This document shows, in pieces, positions 1 through 9,267 of a stretch of DNA of 64,000 nucleotides; the first letter of the stretch is position 1; each line of letters begins with the position of its first letter. Origin of the DNA: Nitrosospira sp. Nsp2 (GTDB lineage: Bacteria > Pseudomonadota > Gammaproteobacteria > Burkholderiales > Nitrosomonadaceae); NCBI RefSeq assembly GCF_003050965.1, contig NZ_QAOU01000009.1, positions 1 to 64,000 of the forward strand, given 5' to 3'. Made by a program: the position numbers and the translations under genes. The notes beneath the pieces were generated by a model. That model was not told the DNA's origin, made no database searches, and worked only from the letters and a program-made list of their open reading frames with translations.

Positions 1-518
1 TGAAATACCAATATCAATACCAATGTTACATATACTTTACATACCCACAACCCTGTAAAGACTATCCGCGAAGATCAACCAAGTCAAGCAGTTTGTCAGC
101 ACTACAATACTCAGCAATATCCCCGCATCCCCTGACGAAAAGAGCGCTCATAGCTCCCCCGCGTCCGGTTTCTGCAAATTGCTATACTCAGGGCCTGCCT
201 GAGGAGCGAAGTTATTTTAGTATGAATCCATTTTATAAAAAAGGTTATATTGAAATTATTTCGCCTGGGAAGAGCGATGACTGGACACCGCACTTTTTAG
301 CTCGCGTTTTTTAATGCTTCGGTTACTCACTGCGACTGGTGCATTTGCCTGTCCGTTCAAATGATCGCTTTAGGAAAAAGAGTTGCACTCGGGCAGCCGC
401 GGTCGCGGGACCGCATCTCTACAGACGCGGCAAATCGGCAAATCAAATTGCGTATGAATTAAAACTAAGTGCAATGTCCCATCCATCTCTTAACCGCGGC
501 TCCGGATTGTCCCCAACG
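1..518. other. Left-edge region upstream of gluQ, no convincing gene
   Basis: No protein family can be recognised in the first 518 bases. A 73-codon plus-strand frame at 93-314 has no visible ribosome binding site and no recognisable motif. An inverted repeat lies at 399-414 (GCGGTC, four bases, GACCGC). The frame just before gluQ contains a short stretch resembling a LuxR-type helix-turn-helix, entered separately. No confident promoter was found. Confidence 0.4.
417..473 (+). pseudogene. Possible fragment of a LuxR-type helix-turn-helix
   Basis: Read in the gluQ frame, this stretch gives YRRGKSANQIAYELKLS, which resembles the GKSNKEIAYELxLS core of LuxR/FixJ-type DNA-binding domains. Neither the preceding LTxREREVL part nor the following recognition helix (TVKxH) is visible, because the frame continues into unrelated residues. 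If real, it is a decayed remnant. A chance match over 17 residues cannot be excluded. Confidence 0.25.
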
Positions 519-1412
519 ATGTGCCCTGTTTATCGAGGGAGGTTCGCTCCGACTCCCTCCGGGCCGCTACATCTGGGTTCCCTCGTCGCTGCTGTAGGAA
601 GTTATGTCGAGGCAAGAATCCATAATGGCCAATGGCTGCTCAGGATAGAGAATCTGGATCCGTTGCGTGAGGTTCCCGGCGCATCAGCAGATATCTTGAA
701 AGTACTCGAAGCGCTGGGAATGGAATGGGATAGTTCAGTTGTTTATCAAAGCGAGCGTGGGGAAGCTTATCGGGCAGCCCTCGCCAGCCTTGAAAGAAAG
801 CATTTGATTTATCCCTGCAGCTGTAGCCGAAAAGAAATTCTGGATTCAACAATAAGAGGCATAGAAGGCCCGGTGTATCCGGGCACTTGCCAACAACCCG
901 CCCGTCCCCGAATATCTCCGGCAGCGTGGCGAATCCGGACTGATAGCAAGCCAATCGAATTCACCGATGCATTGCAAGGCTGGGTCCGCCAACAGCTACA
1001 ACAGGATATCGGCGATTTCGTCCTGCGCCGCTCTGACGGAATCTTCGCCTATCAATTGGCGGTTGTGGTGGACGACGCGGAGCAAGGGGTTACTCACGTT
1101 GTTCGCGGCGAAGATTTGCTGAATTCCACTCCTCGCCAGATTTATCTGCAACAATTGCTCGATTATCCAACCCCTTACTATTTTCATCTTCCGGTTGTGG
1201 TGAATGCAAGGGGTGAGAAATTAAGCAAACAGACCCGTGCTGCACCGATTAATGCTTCTAATCCTATCCCGCAACTGATAATGGTATTACGGCTCCTGGG
1301 GCAGACTCCTCCTTCGGAATTGATCGACGCTGACATCGCGTCATTTTGGAAGTGGACAATGGAGAACTGGCAGCAAGAGTGGATCCCTCGAAAAGTCTTG
1401 CAGGCCCCTTAG
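519..1412 (+). CDS. gluQ: Glutamyl-Q tRNA(Asp) synthetase
   Basis: This truncated glutamyl-tRNA synthetase paralogue activates glutamate and attaches it to queuosine at position 34 of tRNA(Asp), not to a tRNA 3' end. From the ATG at 519 the protein is 297 residues, the usual size for GluQ. It has the catalytic core but no anticodon-binding domain. Visible motifs are the HIGH-like HLGS at residues 18-21, a zinc-type cysteine group (YPCSCSRKE near residue 100 and YPGTC about 20 residues on), and a KMSKS-like KLSKQ near residue 230. The open frame extends back to 339, but the conserved YRGRFAPTPSG start lies just after 519, and 474 is the only other reasonable ATG. No clear Shine-Dalgarno sequence precedes either. 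dksA, often found before this gene in other proteobacteria, is absent here. Confidence 0.93.
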   Translation: MCPVYRGRFAPTPSGPLHLGSLVAAVGSYVEARIHNGQWLLRIENLDPLREVPGASADILKVLEALGMEWDSSVVYQSERGEAYRAALASLERKHLIYPCSCSRKEILDSTIRGIEGPVYPGTCQQPARPRISPAAWRIRTDSKPIEFTDALQGWVRQQLQQDIGDFVLRRSDGIFAYQLAVVVDDAEQGVTHVVRGEDLLNSTPRQIYLQQLLDYPTPYYFHLPVVVNARGEKLSKQTRAAPINASNPIPQLIMVLRLLGQTPPSELIDADIASFWKWTMENWQQEWIPRKVLQAP

Positions 1413-1598
1413 CGATCCAAAGGCTTCGAATCAAAACCACATCTTTCAAAACATTCATGTACGCTGCTGCCAGCGATTGTTATGATCTGGGTAGAACGCA
1501 GCGTTGTGTGCACCAGCAGCTGCGGTTATGTTAAGTCCCGAGCGGGAGAGGATTAATGGCCGACTATAGAACCAGGCCGCATTCACAAAGGAGGAACC

Positions 1599-2756
1599 GT
1601 GCCTTTTCTGCCGTTTTATATCCCTGGGCATAAGCGGCTCAAAATAATAATTGCGGGTGGCGGCTATGCCGGCATCGCGGCGTTAGTGACCTTGTTGCGG
1701 CATATGCCAGATGCGTGTATTACGATTATCGACCCGTCAACACACCACATCAAGATCACCCATCTTCACGAGACCTTCAGATATCCCTTGGAAGACTTTT
1801 TGATTCCCTTCTCTACATTTGAAGACCGCTTTGGCTGCCGCCATATTCGCGCCGAATTCATTGCTGAAGAAGACGTCCTCCAACAGTGCCAGAATGATGG
1901 GTTCATCACTATTAACGATGAAATACTGGAATTTGATTACTTGCTGATCGCTTCGGGTGCCCCTATCGCGAAGATGGTTAAATCACAGAACGTTTTGGAC
2001 TTGTATGACTTCTTTTCCACTTCTGGATCACGCTTGTTGGAATCACGACTCGGTGACCTCGACACGCACGAGCCGTTCATCTCAGTGGTTGGCGGCGGCG
2101 CCACGGGGATTCAATTCTTATTCGAAATTGCCGATTTCCTGCGAAGGCAGCACACGGGATGCAAGTTGCGCTTAATCCATGGAGACGAGCGCGTGCTCAA
2201 GCAGTTTCCAGCGGGGTTTTCGACTCATACCGAGGCGCGCATGTCTGATCTGGATATCGAGTTCTATCCCAATACCCGTTATCGCGAGCAACAGGCAGAT
2301 GAGATCCTCTTGGACGAACCGGACACGGGCCGGCAATTTGCCCTGCCTTCCGCGATCTCGCTGCTGTTCCTTGGCAAGACGCTTAAGATGCCCTTTTCCG
2401 CTAATGTTTTTGGGCAGGTTGTGATTCACCAGAAGCCCCTGCAGAATATCTTCACCGCCGGCGATTGTTCTATTTACAATTCGTTTGGCTCCAATTCCAT
2501 GACCGCCCAATCCGCGGTACGCAAAGGAATGCTTGCTGCAAGGAATATTCTGCGTCACTCTGGTACGTTTAAGCTGCTCGAACCCTACTTTCATCGCGAT
2601 TTAGGTTACGTCGTGAGTCTCGGACCAGCAGATGCGGTGGGTTGGTTGGCATTAGAGGGGAATGTCGTGAATGGTATCTCCGCAATGGTGATCAAGGAAA
2701 TAGTGGAGGCTCAATACGATTTATTACTGACGGGAATAGATACCTATCTTGTATGA
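1599..2756 (+). CDS. NDH-2-like FAD-dependent pyridine nucleotide oxidoreductase
   Basis: This 385-residue flavoprotein has two Rossmann folds. The FAD motif IAGGGYAGIAA is near residue 17, the NAD(P)-binding motif VVGGGATGIQ near residue 165, and the second FAD contact TAGDCS near residue 285. The layout matches type II NADH dehydrogenases and related sulfide:quinone or AIF-like oxidoreductases. No obvious CxxC redox pair is present, which argues against a disulfide reductase. The protein probably passes electrons from NAD(P)H to a quinone or other acceptor at the membrane face, but the substrate is inferred only. The start is a GTG at 1599 with an excellent ribosome binding site (AAAGGAGG) eight bases upstream. 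The gene stands alone, separated from gluQ by about 190 bases without visible features. Confidence 0.75.
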   Translation: MPFLPFYIPGHKRLKIIIAGGGYAGIAALVTLLRHMPDACITIIDPSTHHIKITHLHETFRYPLEDFLIPFSTFEDRFGCRHIRAEFIAEEDVLQQCQNDGFITINDEILEFDYLLIASGAPIAKMVKSQNVLDLYDFFSTSGSRLLESRLGDLDTHEPFISVVGGGATGIQFLFEIADFLRRQHTGCKLRLIHGDERVLKQFPAGFSTHTEARMSDLDIEFYPNTRYREQQADEILLDEPDTGRQFALPSAISLLFLGKTLKMPFSANVFGQVVIHQKPLQNIFTAGDCSIYNSFGSNSMTAQSAVRKGMLAARNILRHSGTFKLLEPYFHRDLGYVVSLGPADAVGWLALEGNVVNGISAMVIKEIVEAQYDLLLTGIDTYLV

Positions 2757-2877
2757 GAAGTGCAAACTCGCGTTCCCGAAGTCGATGAGCAGGAATTCCT
2801 AACATTCCAGGCAATCCGGCTGTAATAAGGAAGAATCAGTACTTTAAAGCAGTTTCAATTAACGCGGCGCAAATGAG

Positions 2878-3312
2878 TCAATTGGATCGGCCAGGCGCCA
2901 ATATCGATGACGTGACCAAGCCTCGATGGAACCAGGTTTCGATTGTATATTCGTAGAATCTCTGATTCCGCGTAGCATTGGAAAGCCCGGCCAGCGTTTT
3001 TCCCTTTTCGGTCAAGATAGCATGCCCCAGATCCAACCGGTTGTTCGCATCCTGAGGAAATTGAATTTTTGTCGGTTTGCCGAAATAGAACAGCCGCGTA
3101 TGTTTCCCAAACCATTTTTTTACATACCCAGCCGAATCCAGGCACAACAGACCGGCCGTTTCCAGACGATTTAACGCCGGTAGATCGACGCCCTGCGAGG
3201 CGTAAACCTCATGCCCTATCTCATATATCAAAGGGAGCGGTTCTCCCTGAACCCACATGAACTGGCTGAGAAACCTGAAAAGTTCAGCGTCATGCTTATC
3301 AACAGCTGGCAT
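2878..3312 (-). CDS. DUF2806-like protein, C-terminal fragment, possibly a broken gene
   Basis: The 144-residue product begins AVDKHDAELFRFLSQF, which resembles the segment opening the C-terminal half of DUF2806/TIGR03899-like proteins (a loop followed by KDAELF). Residues 30-110 look like a winged-helix region (LPALNRLETAGLL, then LTEKGKTLAGL). Family members are normally two to three times longer. An open frame offset by one base covers 3228-3455, so an upstream part may have been lost by a frameshift or deletion. No good ribosome binding site precedes 3312. The molecular function of the family is not known to me. The neighbour at 3474-3800 is read in the same direction. Confidence 0.45.
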   Translation of the reverse strand: MPAVDKHDAELFRFLSQFMWVQGEPLPLIYEIGHEVYASQGVDLPALNRLETAGLLCLDSAGYVKKWFGKHTRLFYFGKPTKIQFPQDANNRLDLGHAILTEKGKTLAGLSNATRNQRFYEYTIETWFHRGLVTSSILAPGRSN

Positions 3313-3425
3313 ATTTTCTCCCGGGTCTCAAAAACATACGGATTGATATTGCCAGAGATGAATCGATCGCTTGGACGCTGCTTAAGTGTAGTCTCTTCAT
3401 AGACGCCGTCAGCAACGCTCGTCTC

Positions 3426-3443
3426 CGTAGCGCGTCCGCTACG
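3426..3443. repeat. Small perfect inverted repeat
   Basis: CGTAGCG and CGCTACG form a perfect 7-bp stem around a 4-base loop. It lies between the DUF2806-like fragment and the small membrane protein gene. No T-tract follows on either strand, so it is not a convincing terminator. It may be part of a short dispersed palindrome. Confidence 0.4.
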
Positions 3444-3473
3444 ACAATTTGTCAAAGTGTTGCGCTGTCCGAA

Positions 3474-3800
3474 CTAACCGCCTTGATTATACTTAAGCCC
3501 GCGGCGCGTAAGTTCCTCTTCCAGTTTTTCCAGAAAGTCGCTATTTTTTTTACGCTGCTTGTCGCCCTTATACCACGAAAAACAGGCGATTACCCCGAGA
3601 GCTGTCAGGCCAGCGTTGTGCGGCGTCGGACCACCGAAAAACATGTCGGTGAGGCCCGTAAGAAGCGCGAACGCGCCAAGATATCCTGTCCAACTCCAGA
3701 AGCGGTTTCCCCATGTGGGGGCTTTACGCTTGACACACCACGTATGCAGTTCCCCATGCACCGACATAAGTTCCGCGTCAGTCCAACTTGCTAAATCCAT
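3474..3800 (-). CDS. Small membrane protein of unknown function
   Basis: This 108-residue protein starts MDLASWTDAEL and has two hydrophobic segments, about residues 38-56 (GYLGAFALLTGLTDMFFG) and 63-78 (AGLTALGVIACFSWY). A charged tail (KGDKQRKKN, then FLEKLEEELTRRG) is likely helical and cytoplasmic. I recognise no family. The gene lies downstream of the terminator of the large ribosomal operon, so it needs its own promoter, for which I see no clear candidate. A two-segment inner membrane protein with a C-terminal helix is the most that can be said. Confidence 0.6.
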   Translation of the reverse strand: MDLASWTDAELMSVHGELHTWCVKRKAPTWGNRFWSWTGYLGAFALLTGLTDMFFGGPTPHNAGLTALGVIACFSWYKGDKQRKKNSDFLEKLEEELTRRGLKYNQGG

Positions 3801-3954
3801 TGGGATCGCTCCATTTGAATTTAATCTTCTTCAATGTCTACCATTTCACCGTTCCTCAATGAAACGAAACACACGGTCTGCTTCTTGCCAGGCGTTAAGG
3901 GAGCTTATGCGATGATTGGTTCCTACAGCACCTCGATTATAAACCTGTCTGCAT

Positions 3955-3978
3955 AAAAAAGCCGGGGGACCCCCGGCT
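3955..3978 (-). terminator. Intrinsic terminator of the str-S10-spc-alpha supercluster
   Basis: On the minus strand, AGCCGGGG and CCCCGGCT form a perfect GC-rich stem with a 3-base loop, immediately followed by six T residues. It lies 26 bases after the rplQ stop codon and is the only strong intrinsic terminator I found downstream of the promoter at 22922-22950 in this direction. Confidence 0.9.
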
Positions 3979-4004
3979 CTCTCACTTCGATAAACCGCGA
4001 AGCA

Positions 4005-4403
4005 CTAAGTATTTGTTTTACCCGTCGATGACGGGGCAGCTTGCTCAGGACGATCCATCAATTCCACCAATGCCATGGGCGCGTTATCCCCTTTTCGGAA
4101 GCCGAATTTAAGAATACGCACATACCCACCGTTCCGCGCTTGATAGCGTGGACCGAGCTCATTGAACAACTTACCGACGATATCGCGATCCCGTAGCCGG
4201 TCAAATGCCAAGCGGCGATTCGCCAGGGATGGCTTTTTGCCAAGGGTGATCATTGGTTCAATCACCCGCCGCAGCTCCTTGGCCTTTGGCAGCGTCGTTT
4301 TGATGACTTCGTGCTGTAGCAATGAGTTTGTCATATTACGCAGCATGGCCAGCCGATGACTGCTGGAACGATTTAGCTTTCTGAGTCCGTTATGGTGCCG
4401 CAT
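4005..4403 (-). CDS. rplQ: 50S ribosomal protein L17
   Basis: L17 binds 23S rRNA near the polypeptide exit site. The sequence from [12 protein letters not shown] through the [14 protein letters not shown] segment is the diagnostic N-terminus, and the C-terminus carries the YVRILK and MALVELMDR strands. The open frame extends to 4454, but 4403 is the conserved start and gives 132 residues, near the usual beta-type length. The start overlaps the end of rpoA by 14 bases, so translation is probably coupled. It is the last gene of the alpha operon and is followed by the terminator at 3955-3978. Confidence 0.97.
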   Translation of the reverse strand: MRHHNGLRKLNRSSSHRLAMLRNMTNSLLQHEVIKTTLPKAKELRRVIEPMITLGKKPSLANRRLAFDRLRDRDIVGKLFNELGPRYQARNGGYVRILKFGFRKGDNAPMALVELMDRPEQAAPSSTGKTNT

Positions 4404-5394
4404 GGCTTGATTCCTTTTTACCTTTATCCAGAGTGGAAGGAGGCCAGCTTTCAAGTTTCATTCCCAGTGTCAGTCCGCGGGAGGCCAATACTTCCTTGAT
4501 TTCATTAAGCGATTTTCTCCCAAGGTTTGGGGTTTTCAGCAACTCCGTTTCCGTGCGCTGAATCAGGTCGCCTATATAATAAATGTTCTCCGCTTTGAGG
4601 CAGTTCGCGGAACGCACGGTAAGTTCAAGATCATCCACCGGGCGCAGTAATACCGGATCAATCTGTGGCAACTTGGGCTGCTCCACCGGCAACGGCGTCC
4701 CTTTTAGATCGGCAAATACGGAGAGTTGCTCCACAAGTACTTTTGCGGCATAACGAATCGCCTCCTCGGGATCCACCACACCGTTCGTCTCGATATCCAT
4801 AATAAGCTTGTCGAGATCGGTACGCTGCTCGACGCGTGCACTTTCGACGGCGTAACTCACCCGCCGTACTGGACTGAAGGAGGCATCCAGTAAAATACTG
4901 CCAATCGCGCGCCCTTCGTTTGCCAATTGCCGGACCGTTCCAGGCACATAACCACGGCCCTGTTCGACCTTGATTTGCATATCCAGCTTCCCACCCGCGG
5001 TGAGATGCGCGATAACGTGGTCGGGATTGATGATTTCCACATCATGCGACACTTCGATATCACCCGCCGTTACCGTACCTTCTCCTTTCTTCTTGAGTAT
5101 CAGGATAGCGTCCGGACGATTATGCAGTTTAAGCACGATGCCCTTCAGGTTAAGCAGGATATCGACTACATCCTCCTGCACCCCATCCAGCGCCGAATAC
5201 TCGTGCACGACACCGCTGATCTGAACTTCCGTGGGGGCGAAACCGGGCATGGAAGACAGGAGGATCCGGCGTAAAGCATTGCCCAGCGTATGCCCATAGC
5301 CGCGTTCAAACGGCTCCATGGTGATCTTGGCGTGCAGCGGAGAAACGTTCTGGACGTCAATAATGCGCGGAGTAAGAAAGGTGTTACTTAGCAT
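4390..5394 (-). CDS. rpoA: DNA-directed RNA polymerase subunit alpha
   Basis: The alpha subunit dimerises to start RNA polymerase assembly and contacts activators and UP elements. At 334 residues it is full length. The N-terminal domain (about 1-235) has the [17 protein letters not shown] dimerisation signature near residue 33. The C-terminal domain (about 250-325) has [27 protein letters not shown] and [11 protein letters not shown], which carry the DNA and activator contacts. It lies between rpsD (33-base gap) and rplQ (14-base overlap), the classical alpha operon order. Confidence 0.98.
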   Translation of the reverse strand: MLSNTFLTPRIIDVQNVSPLHAKITMEPFERGYGHTLGNALRRILLSSMPGFAPTEVQISGVVHEYSALDGVQEDVVDILLNLKGIVLKLHNRPDAILILKKKGEGTVTAGDIEVSHDVEIINPDHVIAHLTAGGKLDMQIKVEQGRGYVPGTVRQLANEGRAIGSILLDASFSPVRRVSYAVESARVEQRTDLDKLIMDIETNGVVDPEEAIRYAAKVLVEQLSVFADLKGTPLPVEQPKLPQIDPVLLRPVDDLELTVRSANCLKAENIYYIGDLIQRTETELLKTPNLGRKSLNEIKEVLASRGLTLGMKLESWPPSTLDKGKKESSHAAP

Positions 5395-5427
5395 AGGTGA
5401 TCCTTTTGCGGAAGGCTTGGGCGTTGA

Positions 5428-6054
5428 TTACTTGGAATACAGTTCGATTACCAAAGATTCGTTAATGCTCGATGGCAAGTCGGCTCGTTCCGGTTTCGTT
5501 TTAAATATACCCTTCATCGCTTTGACATCCATGTCTATCCAGTCGGGAAAGCTCCGCTGTTCGGCCGCCTCAACAGCCGCCTTGATCCGCAAATGACTTT
5601 TTGCTTTTTCAGCAACTTCTACCACGTCGCCAGGCTTGACTTGATAGGATGGAATGTTGACCCTGCGGCCATTGACCAGAATCCCGTTATGTCGCACGAT
5701 TTGACGTGCTTCGGACCGCGATGCGCCAAAACCCATACGGTAAGCGACGGTATCAAGGCGGCACTCCAGCAACTGCAGTAAGTTTTCACCAGTAATGCCG
5801 CGCTGTTTGTCCGCTAATTGATAGTTATTGTGGAACTGGCGTTCCAGTATCCCGTAGATCCGGCGCAGTTTCTGCTTCTCACGCAACTGCACTCCATAAT
5901 CCGACAACCGCGCGCTTTTCTGCCCGTGCTGTCCAGGTGCATAGTTCCTGCGTTCTATCGCGCATTTGTCGGTAAAGCATTTCTCTCCCTTCAGGAATAA
6001 TTTTTCGCCTTCCCGGCGGCATTGCCGACATTTGGGATCAAGATTTCTTGCCAC
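5428..6054 (-). CDS. rpsD: 30S ribosomal protein S4
   Basis: S4 is a primary 16S rRNA binder, helps mRNA entry and accuracy, and autoregulates the alpha operon in Escherichia coli. The 208-residue protein has four N-terminal cysteines (CRQC near residue 9, then C and C near 26 and 31), so it is a zinc-binding C+ type. The S4 RNA-binding domain follows at about residues 97-160 ([20 protein letters not shown], then [14 protein letters not shown]). rpsK is 11 bases upstream and rpoA 33 bases downstream. Confidence 0.98.
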   Translation of the reverse strand: MARNLDPKCRQCRREGEKLFLKGEKCFTDKCAIERRNYAPGQHGQKSARLSDYGVQLREKQKLRRIYGILERQFHNNYQLADKQRGITGENLLQLLECRLDTVAYRMGFGASRSEARQIVRHNGILVNGRRVNIPSYQVKPGDVVEVAEKAKSHLRIKAAVEAAEQRSFPDWIDMDVKAMKGIFKTKPERADLPSSINESLVIELYSK

Positions 6055-6065
6055 AGTCTTACTCC

Positions 6066-6455
6066 TTAAATACGACGTTTCTTAGGTGGACGACAACCGT
6101 TGTGAGGCACGGGCGTCACATCCGAAATACTGGTAATTTTGAAGCCGGCCGCATTCAATGCCCGAACTGCGGACTCGCGTCCAGGACCCGGGCCCTTTAT
6201 GCGCACTTCCAAATTTTTCACACCACATTCCTGCGCAACCTTACTCGCCTGCTCGGCCGCCACCTGAGCGGCGAATGGCGTGCTTTTACGAGACCCTTTA
6301 AAACCTGCGCCACCGGAAGTTGCCCATGACAACGCGTTACCCTGACGATCTGTGATCGTCACAACCGTGTTATTAAACGAAGCATGAACGTGGGCAATAC
6401 CCTCCGCCACGTTCTTCTTGACCTTTTTGCGTACCCGAGTGGCTGCTTTTACCAT
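6066..6455 (-). CDS. rpsK: 30S ribosomal protein S11
   Basis: S11 lies on the platform of the small subunit near the E site. The 129-residue protein carries the family signatures [15 protein letters not shown] near residue 23, [20 protein letters not shown] near 44, and the C-terminal [21 protein letters not shown]. The length is standard. It lies between rpsM (47-base gap) and rpsD (11-base gap) in the alpha operon. Confidence 0.98.
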   Translation of the reverse strand: MVKAATRVRKKVKKNVAEGIAHVHASFNNTVVTITDRQGNALSWATSGGAGFKGSRKSTPFAAQVAAEQASKVAQECGVKNLEVRIKGPGPGRESAVRALNAAGFKITSISDVTPVPHNGCRPPKKRRI

Positions 6456-6502
6456 TGAATTTATCCTTTGACCTGCTGTTCAGTTAGCTACGAGCATTTC
6501 TA

Positions 6503-6883
6503 TCATTTTCCCGCTGCTTTTCCGCTGGAGGCACGCACTGCTTTCCTTGGACCCTTTCGCGTCCTTGCATTTGTCCGGGTACGTTGACCCCTCACCGGCA
6601 AGCCGCGCCGATGACGCAATCCACGATAGCAGCCGAGGTCCATTAGCCTTTTGATGTTCATTGAGACTTCACGCCGAAGGTCACCTTCGACCGCAAATTT
6701 TGCGACTTGATCCCGGAGCTTATCCATCTGGGCGTCGGTCACATCTTTGATCTTGGTGGAGGAAGCAATCCCGGTCGCCGCACAAATCTCGCGCGCCCTG
6801 GTGCGACCTATGCCGTAAATGGACGTCAATGCGATTTCGGCATGCTGATGATTCGGGATATTTACTCCAGCAATACGGGCCAT
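6503..6883 (-). CDS. rpsM: 30S ribosomal protein S13
   Basis: S13 lies in the small-subunit head, forms intersubunit bridges with L5 and contacts P-site tRNA through its basic tail. The sequence opens with [20 protein letters not shown], followed by a helix-two-turn-helix ([14 protein letters not shown]), the [17 protein letters not shown] signature near residue 88, and a lysine- and alanine-rich tail. At 126 residues it is slightly longer than the common 118-122, the extra residues being in the tail. It is the first large gene of the alpha operon after rpmJ. Confidence 0.98.
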   Translation of the reverse strand: MARIAGVNIPNHQHAEIALTSIYGIGRTRAREICAATGIASSTKIKDVTDAQMDKLRDQVAKFAVEGDLRREVSMNIKRLMDLGCYRGLRHRRGLPVRGQRTRTNARTRKGPRKAVRASSGKAAGK

Positions 6884-6936
6884 ACACTTTTCCTACGAAA
6901 AATTTTAGATTATAGCATCCAGACGGCGCTTTCCGA

Positions 6937-7050
6937 CTAACCCTGCCGCTGCTTGTGCCTCGGATCCGTGCAAATTACACGCACGACACGATTGCGCCGA
7001 ATGATTTTACAATTGCGGCAAATCTTTTTTACTGATGCCAACACTTTCAT
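6937..7050 (-). CDS. rpmJ: 50S ribosomal protein L36
   Basis: This 37-residue protein ([20 protein letters not shown] to the end HKQRQG) is a zinc-ribbon L36 of the C+ type, with ligands Cys11, Cys14, Cys27 and a histidine near residue 32. It binds 23S rRNA at the base of the stalk region. A GGAGAGTACATG sequence gives a clear ribosome binding site. infA is 15 bases upstream and rpsM 53 bases downstream, the usual order. It is too short for ordinary ORF thresholds and easily missed. Confidence 0.97.
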   Translation of the reverse strand: MKVLASVKKICRNCKIIRRNRVVRVICTDPRHKQRQG

Positions 7051-7065
7051 GTACTCTCCTTCCCG

Positions 7066-7284
7066 CTATTTCGCGCGGAATGTGATGCGCGCTCTACTTA
7101 AATCGTAGGGCGTCAAATCCACTGTCACCTTGTCACCCGGTAAAATGCGAATGTAATGCATGCGCATCTTTCCGGAAATATGGCCCAGCACTACGTGCCC
7201 ATTCTCTAACTTGACCCGGAACGTCGCATTAGGCAACGTCTCCAGTATCTCGCCTTGCATTTGAATCGTTTCTTCCTTAGCCAT
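7066..7284 (-). CDS. infA: Translation initiation factor IF-1
   Basis: IF-1 occupies the A site during initiation and strengthens IF-2 and IF-3. From the ATG at 7284 it is 72 residues, the standard length, beginning [19 protein letters not shown], a one-domain OB fold with the conserved [20 protein letters not shown] and [10 protein letters not shown]. The open frame extends to 7323 but would overlap secY. The secY-infA-rpmJ order without a promoter gap suggests cotranscription with the spc operon. Confidence 0.97.
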   Translation of the reverse strand: MAKEETIQMQGEILETLPNATFRVKLENGHVVLGHISGKMRMHYIRILPGDKVTVDLTPYDLSRARITFRAK

Positions 7285-7300
7285 CCTATCCTTAGACGAA

Positions 7301-8629
7301 CTATCTTGCCGGTAACCCGCCACCGCCTTTGAAGTTTGTTTTCTTCAAAAGGCTCTCATATTGATGCGACATGATGTAAGCCTGTACTTGCGCCATGAAA
7401 TCCATCGTTACCACGACAATAATCAAGAGAGAAGTACCGCCGAAATAAAACGGCACGTTCCATTTCAAGATCAGAAACTCGGGCAACAAGCATACGAGGG
7501 TTACATAAATCGCGCCAGCCAGGGTAAGTCTTAACATAATCCGCTCGATATACCGGGCGGTTTGATCACCTGGGCGAATCCCCGGTATGAAAGCGCCGCT
7601 TTTTTTCAGATTCTCCGCCGTTTCCTTGGGATTAAATACCAAAGCGGTATAAAAGAAACAGAAAAATACGATCATCGCCGCGTACAGCATCACGTACACG
7701 GGCTGTCCCGGAGATAACGCACCGCTGATATCCTTCAGCCAGCTCATGGATTCCCCACTGGAAAACCAGCCCGCCAACGTCGCCGGGAACAGAATGATGC
7801 TCGAAGCGAAGATCGGCGGAATCACCCCAGCCATATTAAGCTTCAATGGAAGATGGGAGCTCTGGCCGCCATATACTTTCCGCCCGACTTGCCGTTTCGC
7901 ATAGTTGACCAGTATCTTGCGCTGGCCACGTTCGACGAAGACGACAAAGCCCGTTACAACTGTTGCAGCCAGAAAAATCCCCAATGCCACCAGAAAATGC
8001 ATCGCACCGGTCCGAACCAGTTCGAGGGTACCGCCGATCGCACTTGGCAGCCCGGCCGCAATTCCAGCGAATATAATGAGGGAAATACCGTTGCCGATAC
8101 CCCGCTCGGTAATCTGTTCGCCTAGCCACATCAGAAATATCGTACCGGTAACCAGCGTGATCACCGTTGTCAACAGGAACATCGGGCCAGGCTCGATCAC
8201 CAATCCGGCTTGGGATTGCAACGCAATGGAAATACCGTAGCCCTGCACCAACGCCAATCCCAGCGTGCCGTACCGGGTGTACTGAGTTATTTTCCGGCGC
8301 CCGGATTCACCCTCCTTCTTGAGCGCCTCCAGGTAAGGGAACGCCACCGTCCCCAACTGCATAATGATGGATGCAGAAATATAGGGCATGATTCCGAGCG
8401 CAAAAATCGAAAAACGCGAAAGCGCGCCCCCGGAAAACATATTAAACATCCCGAGGATGCCGCCTTGCTGAGACTCAAACAAGTCTTTCAGCACCACCGG
8501 ATCAATGCCGGGTACCGGAACATGCGCACCGATGCGGTAGACGATCAACGCGAACAGCAAGAACCATAACCGACGTTTCAAGTCTCCAAGCTTCCCGGAG
8601 AGCCCCCGCAGGGAATCGCTAGCGGCCAA
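7301..8629 (-). CDS. secY: Protein translocase subunit SecY
   Basis: SecY forms the inner-membrane channel through which SecA or the ribosome passes unfolded proteins, with SecE (36189-36533 here) and SecG. The 442-residue protein has ten hydrophobic segments. Conserved parts are the plug and first segments ([13 protein letters not shown], then [21 protein letters not shown]), [30 protein letters not shown] and the cytoplasmic loop [16 protein letters not shown]. It follows rplO by 17 bases, the standard spc operon position. Confidence 0.98.
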   Translation of the reverse strand: MAASDSLRGLSGKLGDLKRRLWFLLFALIVYRIGAHVPVPGIDPVVLKDLFESQQGGILGMFNMFSGGALSRFSIFALGIMPYISASIIMQLGTVAFPYLEALKKEGESGRRKITQYTRYGTLGLALVQGYGISIALQSQAGLVIEPGPMFLLTTVITLVTGTIFLMWLGEQITERGIGNGISLIIFAGIAAGLPSAIGGTLELVRTGAMHFLVALGIFLAATVVTGFVVFVERGQRKILVNYAKRQVGRKVYGGQSSHLPLKLNMAGVIPPIFASSIILFPATLAGWFSSGESMSWLKDISGALSPGQPVYVMLYAAMIVFFCFFYTALVFNPKETAENLKKSGAFIPGIRPGDQTARYIERIMLRLTLAGAIYVTLVCLLPEFLILKWNVPFYFGGTSLLIIVVVTMDFMAQVQAYIMSHQYESLLKKTNFKGGGGLPAR

Positions 8630-8646
8630 TCTATCTCCTCTTGAGC

Positions 8647-9078
8647 TTATTCAACACTGCCGCCCACCGCTTCAATCGCCGCCCTGGCGCCCTTGCTGAC
8701 AGCAATGCCCCGTAACTTGACCGCGCGTTCGATCTTCCCCGAAAGTATCACTTTCGCGGTAACGGCAGAATTCGGGATGATTCCCGCCTGCTTCAATATC
8801 AGCATATCGATGGTCTCGTCCGATACCCGGCTCAGCGCCGACAACCGCACTTCCATCCCGCCTTTCCTGGTAAGCGAAACAAAACCCCGCTTCGGCAAGC
8901 GGCGCTGCAGAGGCATTTGTCCCCCTTCGAAACCCACCTTATGGAATCCGCCGGCCCGGGACTTCTGTCCCTTGTGACCACGCCCCGCCGTCTTACCGAA
9001 ACCAGAGCCAATGCCGCGGCCTACGCGCCTTCTTTCCTGTTTCGCTCCGGCCGCAGGTTTAATCGAATTCAGCTGCAT
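8647..9078 (-). CDS. rplO: 50S ribosomal protein L15
   Basis: L15 is a late-assembling large-subunit protein with a long extended N-terminus. The 143-residue protein starts [20 protein letters not shown] and carries the glycine- and basic-rich [17 protein letters not shown] arm. The C-terminal globular domain (about 75-143) is typical. The start abuts the rpmD stop codon with no spacer, so reinitiation or coupling is likely. Confidence 0.97.
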   Translation of the reverse strand: MQLNSIKPAAGAKQERRRVGRGIGSGFGKTAGRGHKGQKSRAGGFHKVGFEGGQMPLQRRLPKRGFVSLTRKGGMEVRLSALSRVSDETIDMLILKQAGIIPNSAVTAKVILSGKIERAVKLRGIAVSKGARAAIEAVGGSVE

Positions 9079-9267
9079 TTAGGCCTCACTTTTTACGAGG
9101 TAATAAACATGATTGATCATCCCTCGCACGGCGGGAGTATCTTCCAGCTCCACGCTGCTATTGATCCCACGAAGCCCTAACCCGCGCACCGTTGCCCTAT
9201 GCGTTCGCTTAGTGCCGATTAGGCTTTTGATCAGGGTGACCCTGATCTTCTTCCCGTTATCGTTCAT
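9079..9267 (-). CDS. rpmD: 50S ribosomal protein L30
   Basis: This 62-residue L30 binds 23S rRNA on the large-subunit surface. The [20 protein letters not shown] strand and turn and the [15 protein letters not shown] loop are typical of the family. Its start overlaps the rpsE stop by four bases, and its stop abuts the rplO start. Confidence 0.96.
   Translation of the reverse strand: MNDNGKKIRVTLIKSLIGTKRTHRATVRGLGLRGINSSVELEDTPAVRGMINHVYYLVKSEA

Noticed and set aside
93-314. A 73-codon plus-strand open frame at the left edge
   Set aside because: No ribosome binding site, no recognisable motif, and an opposing frame covers the same bases.
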